From the NCBI GenBank assembly GCA_023846275.1, contig CM043877.1:14739107-14803106 (forward strand): a DNA stretch of 64,000 bases, in the 5' to 3' direction. How positions within the stretch are numbered: the first letter of the stretch is position 1; every line of letters starts with the position of its first letter. Shown in pieces: positions 34,201 through 46,700 of this stretch. This DNA is from Vanilla planifolia. Its lineage: Eukaryota; Streptophyta; Magnoliopsida; Asparagales; Orchidaceae. Below the pieces are notes generated by a model. That model was not told where the DNA came from. It saw only the letters and a list, made by a program, of their open reading frames with translations, and did no database searches. A program made the position numbers and the translations under genes.

Positions 34201-37200
34201 TGCATGGGGTGGGCTATTTATAATCATTTAAAATGTATTAAATCTTGTTAGAGAAGGAACTCAAAGATTTTGGATAGAAACTAGACCCAAAGGATGCTAT
34301 TGGGGAACTAGCTTCGAAAGTTTGTGTTGCTAAAGTACTTGGAATCAATCATGGAGCATGTTCCAAAGAAAGGCAAGAAATATTTCCTAAACTGTTCATG
34401 AAATCAAAACCCATTATTGAGAAACATTTTGAATTGTAATAACGATATATGGAGCTAGGACTAACATGTATTGATCACTGGAGCTCTTTTGAGGGATGAA
34501 TGTCTACAATTGCAGCATGTTGAAAAGAACATCTTTACTAGTTCCTCGACTTAGTTGTTCATTTATGTGGAATTTGAGAAGTCACTAAGCCTTTTGACAC
34601 CACATGTTGAACTTGGAAATTGTATTGTCCTCTTGAAAATTAAATATGAGGTGATTTGTGCTTCACTTTTTTGTGTCCTGAACTTTGAATTTCATAAAAC
34701 TTGCTGTAACATCCATGATGTGAAGGCAAGGTATCAGAAACTTGGTTAGTTTCATGGAAAATTTTATGGAATGAAATCCAAATGATTGGAGACAATAGGG
34801 GCAAATTTTATATTGATTTCTTCAAATTTTGTAATCTTTTCAATACCTATTATATTATTAGAGGAAGAAAGTTACCAATAGGATATCTACTTCAAGCATC
34901 GTGCATATTGTATTGACTACATGAATGTTGCTAGCACATCACATGGAAGAAACCATTCCAAATTTGACATGGTTGGTAGTTGAATACCTTATCATAAAAC
35001 CTATAAGCAAATCATAGTGGGGATTTGATATTCTTAGATGAGGTTAAGCCAGCTCTAAGGTTGGATTATTATTTAATAACTTTGTTAAACTCATTTTGTT
35101 AGCCATAGTTTTCCTACTAGTATATGAATGCATGATTTGGGAAATGAAGTATGCCAAACAGTTTCATGAATGAAGCAATGCATGGTATAATCTCATATGG
35201 TATTAAAAAATTTGGAAAGAGGGCTAGGATGCTTGTGCAAAATGCGAATTTCGAAAAGTGTCTCACAAATAGGCAAAGGGAGTACCACTCAGAAGTGGAA
35301 TCTAGATCGTGTAAGCTTGTTGGCAAGATAAGAACATTACTCTATGGTGGTAATATGAATTTATTTGGTATAAGGGCTACCTTATCAATGGAGGTTAATG
35401 ATTTAAGATTAGATGAGTGATCCTTTACACCAAAGGGTAGAACATGTGGTAGGACCATATTAGACATTGAATGGCAAAAGAACTCATAAGACATCTTGAT
35501 GGTAACTATCAAAACTAAGATGAAGGTGATGATACTTCTAGTTAACTTATTAGGTAAAAGTTCTATGAATGGTGCATGCTAGGGAGTAGATAGTTAAGGA
35601 GCATTAGATTATTGCCATCTATAGAAAAAGAAGAGAACATGGAGGTGTGGGAAGATCATAAGAGATAGATCTCAATAACTCTCCTTCCAAGGAACAAGCA
35701 AAGAACTCAACAATGCTATTGTACGAGTAGGATCAGGCATAATAAGAACTTGAGTATATGCGTAACAAGTGGAACATGTGTGGAGCTTAAGGGTTGTTGC
35801 AACTAAGGTTAGAGGTTTATATAAAAGTATCTGGTGGGGTCTTTGGTGGGGATATAAGGAGATGGGAAGTGTCTTTTGGATTGGGCATAAAAGTAAAAGC
35901 TTTAGAGCTAAAGGGTTTGTTTTTAGCTATTGTTTTTTGTGGTTGGAGAAGAGGTTTTGAGGAATCCAAACATCACAAACACCTATGGAGATCTTATTAT
36001 GTTAAGAGGAATGGGATTTCTGCTAGGAAATATACAAGCAAGGCCAACTGCAGCAATAATTGAGCACATCCAGGCAAGCTCACAAAAACCTGAGGCATTG
36101 TATTCACTATACACAAGTGGAAATAAGTATATATGCTTTATCTTTATGGTAAACCCATCATAAAATTGAATGCATAAGGCATGCAAAGTATGTAATAAAA
36201 CCATATTAGCCATACCATTATTAGGGAAGATCATAACATATAATTGATGATTGCTACATACAACTACAGAATTGATTGGCTTGCTTAATGCACTCAACTA
36301 TTAATCTCATATTAGTGATAAAGCCCATAAAATTTAGATGACATAAAATTTCTTCTCACTCATAAATGAAGCTCAACTCATTTGTGAAAATTGCATTATG
36401 ATTTAATGGTGGGTTATATTCATTAATGTTAATGGTTTAATGGGATGGGCATGAAGGAATTCCAAATACGTGATGACCTTGTTTAGGATTGAGTTGAGAC
36501 CTTAGATAGGAAAATTAAGCTTAATAAAATAATTGAAATAAAATCCAAGCAAGTTGATTAAGCTTTACTTTCTTGTTTTATTGAGTTTGCATTATTGAAA
36601 ACAACTACAATGAGCATTATATATCACCTTTAAAGATCTTTACTTATTATAAGGGGATGGTTAAATTGAGAACAATTAACTGTTTAAAAAGGAGAGATGG
36701 AAGAGGCATAAAGAAACAATGGAGAATACATAAGTGGATAGCACCAAGGATGAATTGAATTAAGATCATTGTTTATCAGGGAATAATATAATACTTAGGC
36801 TCTAATATCAATTATGAGAGATAAGGTATTGGAGTGAATGATGGCAACATCATCAATTGTGGTGGCATTGTTGTTAATTAATCCTTATTACTCATTTTTA
36901 TTTTAATAGTTTTTTTATTAGGAAAAATTATTATTTTGAAAATCTTTTAGACATAAATTTTTATTCTTTTGAAAAGAACATGTTAAATAATTTTCTACAA
37001 AATAAAATAACTCATAGCTTTGATTGTTTTTGTAATGAAATATAAGAAAATAAACTATGTTTTCTATTATCAAATAAACAAACCCAAATGATTAACAAGT
37101 TTTTAGAGTGGAATTAAAGAACATAAAAATCATAATACAAGCTATGCCAAATATTTTGTTGTCACAATAATATTTATTACAACTTATGTCTAAATTTTAA

Positions 37201-37438
37201 TACGTTATTTCTAATGCAATATTAAAAGTGACATTAAAAAAACTAGATGATCATCTCTATTTATTGCTCTCTTGTAGTCTCATAAAAGTCATTCACATTA
37301 TCTATAATTAGTAAATAAAAAAAAGATTAGTTAACCACATAAATTTAATAAGCAAAATTACAGTCTCAATATAAAATATTATACAATTTGAATTATATCA
37401 AATATTGAGTCTATAATATATTTATATGATATAATAAA

Positions 37439-37504
<66 letters not shown>

Positions 37505-40500
37505 GTAATGTAACAAATTATTTGAAATATTTTTTTCTTATTCCTTAAATTTATTTTTCATTGATCCTTTAACTTTTGTTCTTATTTAGTCTTGAGTTTG
37601 TGTATTTGGTTGAGTAGGTTAGTTATCTCACTTTAAGGTATACCTTTTGTGAGTTTTATTTGTTTTAGGATTATAATTATGAGTATACTTAACTAAGTTA
37701 ATTTTTTCATATCTAAATGCATCTTTTATATGTTCTACTTGATTTAGGATTATATTATATGAGTATGTCTATCTTATAATAATACTCCTAAGACACTTGT
37801 TCGTTTTTTCCTAAATGATTTAATGTGGCCTCTTTAAAAACATGTTTCTTAGTTGATTTATTTTGCTAATTAAAAAATTTTCTTTTATAAATTATCTTTG
37901 TTTATGCATTTATATGACACCAAAGCAATTTATACAAGTTAATTCCCACAAAAATCATGTGGTACTAATAGTATGATGATTCTCAACCAAGAGTTTAAAA
38001 TCTATATAGAAAGCAATATTACAATATTATGTGTCACACCTTACTTTACATAAATCTAATAAAACTAAAAAAAATACTCAAAAGCACTAAATTATCAGGT
38101 TAAAAATAAAGCATGTAGCAAATTTAAAAGGCACAAACTAAAATCTAGCGAGGGAAATAATAAAATATCTTAATTCACATAGAATCTGAGATGGAATAAT
38201 TAAGTAAAAACATTGTTCCAAATCTATCATATAGAGTAAAAGTTGAAATAATAATATTGATACAACAATTATTTGAAAAGTATAGATTCTCACATATAAA
38301 ACATTACTCATAGAGTTTATAAAATATAACATAATCTCTCTCACTTAAGATATTAAGATATCTTCTAGGAAACCCCAGTTCTGTGAGTGTTTGCATCTTA
38401 GTCTATAATAGAAGGGACAAACATTATATGATTAATAAGTAAACTACTAGTTACAAACATAAATATAGTATAAAAGTGTAAATATGTGATTAGCAAATAT
38501 TGAATGAACAATTAATAAAATAGTGCAACAATTTATAAAAGATATGAAAGTATAAATTGTTGTATGAATGCTTGTATGCATTATGATCATATATGCATAT
38601 TGTCATAATATAATATTAATATCATATAATATTTATATCATATCATATTTTTTATTTTTATTTTTTCACATTCAAATTCATTTTACCTTTTTTTGTATCT
38701 TTTTTATTTCTTTATTGTTCCTTTCTTTAAGACTTAGATTTTCTTATATAATTGTTATTCTTACTCATTGAGATCATATATCATATCATTTATCATAAAG
38801 CCACAACCCATATCACTTAGTATCTTATGTTCAGGATGATGAGACTTCTATCGTCTCATAGCCCATATTTGAATAGTAGAAACAATGGGAAAGATTTTCG
38901 AATATATCCTATGCTTACGATGTAAGGACATCTATCGTGTCATGGCCCATATTTAAGTATTAATGACATAAGGGGTGATTTTCTCATATTGGGTGGTTAT
39001 AAGGTAAGATCATAAAGAAAATATTTGATATTTTTATTTCTTTTTTTCTCATGATCTTTTAGATCATTAGAATTTATAGTCTTTCTTTCTTTCTTATTCA
39101 TTTTCTTTTATTCATTCATTTTTTTATCTTATGTTCTAATTTTTATGACATCATAAATAAACACACATATATATACAGAGATATTTAACATATTAATAAT
39201 AATGTATAATCACATAAATCAGAACATATATAAATGATTTTGTGTCATACAAGTTGCTTGCACTATATAACATTCTTCAGTTATATTTTAAGATAATTAA
39301 ACAATTTAATGTACTTATATCACACTTAGTTTTGTTTACCTATTGGTTTTGGGATGCTTTAACGATTTTTTCTTTTCCTTTATATTTTCATTTCATTTTC
39401 TACGCAATTCTCATTGCATTTTATTAACAATTGTTTAATTCTATTCTGAAGTTTAAAATGTTAATTCATTTTGTTTTACGTTTCTTACTCTTTCCCATTC
39501 CTTAAAAATATTTAGTTTCATATCAAAAGTACTTGTAAAAGTTATTTCAAATAATCCCTTTAAAAACATCTACAAATTTCATAGATATTTTTTGTTCAAA
39601 ACTTTATAATCTAATTCTCAAAATCATATCATACGATCATTAGCAGATAATAAATCATACATTGGGTGGTGTGGGCCAATAATAACTTAACCTAATTCTT
39701 GAAACTAATCGTACCATTTAATGGTTTCATAAAATTGTACAATATTTAGGTTTAATTAAGAGACTCTTCATTCAGACAATTTGATTTCTAAGTCCTTATC
39801 ATATTGTATGATTTTTATGTGAATTTGAAGCCTAATAGAATGGTTTGATAAATATTATAGTATTATATGATTCTCTTAAGAATTTAGTCATTTCAAGATC
39901 TTCTACTCATCATATTGTCCTTTGGCCCCATTGTATTGCTGACTAAGTCGATCATACAAGACATGAGACATGGTAAAAAAAATAACGAGTTGGAGAATTT
40001 GACCCAAGCTATGCCCATTTCAAAAACAAACTCCAAACAACACAAAATACAACCCCATAGCGCACTAAAGAAAACATTGAGTAGAAACTTATATTGTGCA
40101 ACCCTTTCAATCGAAAAGAAATCCAACATCTTTTTAAGTTCTATTTCTTTTGTAGCTCTGAAATTCTTTGCCATTGTTGAAGAACATGCCAAAACAATTT
40201 GAAGATTTCTCTTTTCTCTTCTCTTTTATTCCCAAACCTCCCTTCTCTCTTTTTCTCCTAGTCCTCTATTTGTAATTAATGAGTATAAGTAGAAAAGAAT
40301 TATGATTATGTATTTATATTAAAAGAATTTAATAAAATATTTCTTCTTTTATTTTCTATTTTTAAAAATTTATAAGAAATTCAAATGATTTCTAAAAATT
40401 ATGAAAAGAAATACAAATTTTTAAGTTGAGACATTTATAATGGTGTGTTTAGATCATGGATTTGGTTATTATTATTTTAGGACACATTTTGAGAGATGTT

Positions 40501-40705
40501 AGATTATATTAATTCTCAAATTCTATATTTGCATAATTTACATCTAAAAATAAAATCATAATTATGAACATGTTTCATAATTAATTTAAAAGTGTTATTA
40601 TATGGTGTATCTTGCATTATGTAGATTTTTTTTATTCATTTAAGAATTAAATTTTTACATGAGAAGGCCATCAGTTGTAAAACATCAAGCATCAATTAGA
40701 TAGAT

Positions 40706-40761
<56 letters not shown>

Positions 40762-43700
40762 CCTTAATGTTTTTTTACTGAAGTCGTTGTGCTTAAGGAA
40801 TTGTTTCTTGCTTGCTTCCCTTCTTACAATTTTCTCAAACCAAATTCATTTTTCTTTCTTTTTCTTTTTCTTTTTGCAATGCTTCCATAAGAATTCTCTC
40901 AAGAATCTCTCTCTTCTGAAAACATAACCTTACTCTTCCCCTGACTCTCCTAAAGAGTTTCTAAAATTTTCTCACTTGTGTATTTTTTCTTGAGTTGCTT
41001 CGCATTTTGTTACCCTTCTTCTTGGAATTATCAAGGGTCTTACCTAACAAATCCTTATTAACAAACACAAATCAAATGTTAGGTATTGATAATTAGATGT
41101 ATCTAAACTTATAGACAAAAATCTTATGATAAAACAAAAACTTAAACCCATCAAACTATACAAAGTAAAACATATAATACATTAGAATAAATAAAAGATT
41201 TCTACTACAAGATTGGAATAGGTATCACTAGTACATAAGGCACAAGCTAAATAAACCTACAAAATTAAAATATTATTACACTTCATAAAAAACATTCATT
41301 CTCACATATTAAGAGCAATGTCTTTTTTCATAATATCAAGATCTGTATCTCTCAATATAATAAATTTATTACTTATAATATAAATATTAGTGAGATTTTA
41401 AGAACTCATTAGATAAAATAATAAAGATAATAAAATATAAAAAATATAACATACAAACTAATGAAAGAATGATCTTATGATGATGTAATGTAATATAACC
41501 AAATACTAAAAAAATAAATATGTGATATAATAATTTATGCATATAAGAAAACAAAGTGATATGTAAACTAAACTTTCTATTTTTCTCTTTTTATTTTTGG
41601 TTCATAATATTTCTTATGCTTGTAGGACAATTCTTTAATAATTATTATCTTCTAAATCCAAAAGTAATTAATTTGTATATCAACAATCTCTTGTTATCAT
41701 TCATCTACAATGGTATATCCTTCAGACATGTACCTATAATCATTTGTTTAGTATGGCCTCCAGACCTTTATCCTATCATTTTGTGTGGAGTATTAGTGAC
41801 ATATATACATAATGGGGTCATGACGCCCATAAGATATGATCTTCAAACTTGTATCATATCATATAAAATAAGAATAATATCTAAGAAAATTCATTCATCT
41901 TCTCACCCCATTTTTATTCTATTTCTAGTTAGAATGTCATTTTCATTTCTAAGTTTTAAGTATTTTAATCATATAAATACTATTATCCAACATATAAAAT
42001 ATGTGAACTAAGTATGACAAACCAGATTTTCAAGTTAATCATTATATTTAATATCCATAATGCGTTATAGAAAGTATTATGCAAAAATATTTTAATTTAT
42101 AAAAAATAAAGAATTAATTTAATAATATATTTGTACTATAATTATTAAGTTTACCTATTTGAATGCAAGACTAAAATACTAATTTTCTTTCTCCTTAATA
42201 TTTCTTATAAAGTTATATATAAATAATAATTATCACATAATCTTATTTATAATACAATTATCAATTATTTCTAAGTTAATTTATATCTTAATCATCCCTT
42301 TTATTTCTTAAATTACTTCTAAATATAATACTTGGATGAAATTCTTGATCATATAATATGATCAGTAATGCTTCTCAACATCTTACTATTTTACAATTGA
42401 TCATATAGTATGATCACTTAGATCATCTTGTATGAATAGCACCTTAAACCCTTAAGCTACTTAGCATATCATATAGCACGACCCATATGATCATATTGTA
42501 CAATCTAACTACTAAGCTTCAATCAATTTAATAACTATTGTATTATATGATCGTCTTCATTACACATGTATGATTCTTTCACAAGCTCCTATGTGATTTC
42601 ATCTAGGAGGATTTGATCCTTTATTTTTAGCACACTCAACTAAATTGTACAAGTACGATCAACCTCGTGCCTTTGTACGATATAACCAACTGCCCAATCG
42701 TACTAACATTCCTCACATCGCTAATATGTTTGAGGTTACAATATAATACTATCAATTCATAGATGCTAGTATAACACTTTAACGTACTGATTTGGTCTTT
42801 CTAATTTAGATATCTATATTCTCATCTTTACTCTTTCGATCTTGATTCAAATCATTTTTTAACCATCCAAACCATTCTAGTACCAATTTTAACTCAAATC
42901 ATAACTTAATCATACATTTATTTGCATAAAACTAAATTAAATTTAACAAAATTATTAACTTACATTCTTATCTCTTCTTAGCTAGTTGTTGCTTCTTGGT
43001 TTCCTTTGCTTTTCTTTATTGCAACCTCTCTTCTCCTTTTCCACTTATTTCCAATGCCTTCCTTTAAATTGAAACAATAAGATTCAACTCCTTTGTAATA
43101 ATTCCACATCTTTCTTGCATTTCTTATATACTATTTTCCTTTAATCAAACTCTATTTTTTTCTTTTTCTTCTCTTCTTTTTTCTCTTCCTAATTGACCCC
43201 TCTTTGTCTCTCTCTTTCCCTTTATTTTCTATTAAATGCTCTACCAAACACAACCACAATCCGCCATTTAATCCCACGTAGTTGAGGTAGTAAGGCTTAT
43301 TTTAAAAAATTATAATTCTATCCAAACAATTTAAGAACTTACATTTGTAACATTTTTTTAAATCATAAGTAATTATCTAGAACTAAAAAAAAAGAACAAA
43401 TTCAATGCTATTGAATTTATTTTAAAAAGATTTATTCAATGATATGCTCAAATAAGATTTTTGAATTTATTTAAAATTATGATATAATTCTTAAGATCAT
43501 AATAATTTGATAATATTTTAATCAATAAATTATTTTATTTTAACAAATTAATTTTATTATCTTAAAATAAACATGAGTATAATCATATGAGCTTAGTTTC
43601 AAGATTTATAATATATTAGATATAATAAAATTATAGGTTTTTTAAACAGCCCTACATTAAATCACTCTTACTCCAATACCTCTCCATGTAACACTAGTTT

Positions 43701-46700
43701 GGCGAACGACAATCAAGACTAGGTCATCATTATTTTAATATATATTAAAATAATAATAATTTTTTTATAAATTAGACCTTTTATTTTATGATTGAAACAC
43801 ATTTAAATTTGACAAAATTGATACTATTAGATTGCTAATGACATGTATTTCAACATTTGAAGTTTTGTTACATCAATTAAAAGTCATAACTCCTTTTTTG
43901 ATGAATGCTATAACCTTTGTTAAATTATTTAAATCAACAAAATTGATAGTAATTACAATTACAAATTAATAATTTGTGTACTTTAGAAGATATTTTATTT
44001 TTTTCTCTTTATGGAATTTAATTCATTCTATGATTATTATATTTTGTTAAATCATGTATCAATATTTTGAATCATCAAAATAATTATTTAAATGCTTTTT
44101 CATACATTTGAGATATTATATCAATATAGGCTATGTGGATGGTGGTAATGGATGTGGCTAAATGAGGACAGGGGAATCTAGACTAGTGTAGCCTAGTTTT
44201 TTTCATAGTAAAAGGAAGAGTTGTTAGAATAATAAATTGACTAGATTTATAGGAGCTCAAAGAATGAAAATTGCACCCTTATAAGTCTTAAGAATTTGGT
44301 TAAAGTTTAGCTCAATAGGAAAAAATTGTGTTTTAAATGGCTTCCATGGGATAAATCTAGTTGTATATTTGCTAGGAATCATATTGGACAAGCCAACTGA
44401 ATAGTTTGGAAAGCCCAACTAGATAAAGATCAACAAGTTGGCATCTCTATTCCTGATTGTTACAAACCTTCTTGACTTGTTAGGCAAGCCTTAACTTGAC
44501 AATGGGTGTACATTATCATACAAATACATAAACAACAAAACCATGGGCCACTAAAGAAAATTCTTAACAAAATATGAGAGGTATTCCATCTATTGATCAC
44601 ATAGGGCTTAGAAGGTAATCGAGAAGCTCAATAGCCATTGTGTTAGACTTGAATTTATGTTGAGATAAGAAAATGATGTATATAAGGCAAAAGATTAAAC
44701 ATTAAGGGTGAAAAAAATCCATTGAGCAAGTTTGTGTTAGTTTAGAATGACCATAATACTAATAAGTTAAAAGGGATTTTCCACAAAGTGCATACCATGA
44801 AAATTAATCCCCTTGATGTTATCTACTCACCCTCTAAATTTTAAAACAATTTGAATACATTTTACTAGAAAAAATCAAATTAAAAAGTTTGTATATTGTA
44901 TAAAACATAGAAATCTAGAAATCTTATAGAAGAAATTAAGACTAACCTCCAAAAAACAAAACATCTATAAATTGTAAGGAGTTTGAGATTCTCAAAAAGG
45001 AAAATTATAGTCTATCATGTTAGTTAACTATCAACAAGTTTTATCATGATCTAAGTAAGTTGGGGTGGGAACAATTTAAGTTGGGGTAGGTAAACACTTC
45101 AAAGCATAAAATTAGTGTGAAAAAAAATAAAAACATTTATACAAAAAAATACAAGAGTTCGAAAATCCATTAAGAATTAGGAATCTCAAGAAGTGTTAAA
45201 CATAAAAAACTTAGAGCTCTCTCACTATATCACTTAGCAAACATACAAATACTTAAAGAGACGAGGATGGGCAAAACAAGATTTTCAACAATTTATTTTC
45301 TTATTTAAGTTAATGTTTCATATGACTAGTATTGGAATGTGATAGCATGATGCCTATATAAGAAGGAAGGGAATTGTGCGAAATTATAACTTAAGCAAAT
45401 TTCAAACTCAACTAATGTGACAATATAAGTCTTTTATAAATCTTAATGGACCTTATAAATAATAGATTTAAAAATTATTTAGGTAAATCTTTGTGTGATA
45501 GTGCAAGATAAACCATACAATAAAATTTTTATGTGGTTGTATCCAACTTGGATCCATATCCACCCCAACAAAATGACTAGACTTGTATTACACAACTCCT
45601 TTTTTATCATAATTAGATAAGGATCAAAATAAACAATAGGTTAGAAGACCTACAAAATATTAGGCTAAAAGACCATACATGTCAGCCAAAAAGAGCCTAT
45701 AATAACGAGTAAGAGGACCCTACAAAACATTAGACTAGAAGCCCCAACACATCAACTCAAAAGAGTCTATAACACTGAGTCGGAATACCTTATAAAACAT
45801 TATGCTAGGGGACTACAATATTGCTAAAAGATTAATACAAAACTTACAAGATAAAGCCCTAACAAAGGTATAAAATCATAAAATAAAGCCTCAAAATATA
45901 AGGTCCTATAACCCAAATAAATTTAAGCAAGAGACATACTAATAGGTGATTGATGCAATACAAGAGAGATGCAATTTGCTCAATGAAAATAATTAAGCAA
46001 TAACATGCAACTTATCTCAGTATAGAATGAATGAAAGCTAAGTAGAATGAAACCAAATCTTGAGACCACAACCTTGCTCTACCATCTTTCTTTTTAATGA
46101 TGATTTTCAAATAAAGTTCTTCACGAAGATATATAAGTGAATACTAATATTTTCTCTTAAATTTAGATTATTCTATATACGTATTTGTAAGGTCTATAAT
46201 AGCTCAAAAAAAACCCTCAAACAGTTATATCAATGTTACTAATATCAATCAAATTAACTACTATTTACTATTCTGAATTGATTGTGTTATCCAATCTAGT
46301 GGATCATAAAAGTATGAAACAACTGTAAAAACATTGTTTGATTTACCAGATGAATCTAATTAATTTATTTAACAAATCACAACTAATCATAATTATACAA
46401 TGAGTACATTGTATATGTATGAATAATATAACTCCTTTCAAGTTTAATTTTTCATCTCTCAAGTTTTTTAAGATTGTATAATACAATGATAATGATAATA
46501 TATGTATGAAGACTTTTTATCTAATAGTTACTTAATACGTAAGGCTTTGTACTTATACAATAAGTAGATCATAGTTATATGAAGCAAGCTAGCTTATTTT
46601 GCTTAAGTCCCAAAGTATACATCTTTGGAAAAAGGTATCATACTAATAAGAAAAAGATATTGTACTAGTACAATGAAAATTAGCTCGTTCATAGCTTAAG

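Noticed and set aside
36780-36820. Minus-strand text resembling the tRNA-Met primer site of Copia elements
   Set aside because: Only a partial match with no LTR or coding sequence recognised beside it.
41556-42011. 151-residue frame in MurA intron 4
   Set aside because: Hydrophobic Phe/Ile/Tyr-rich translation typical of AT-rich DNA; no family signature or coding composition.
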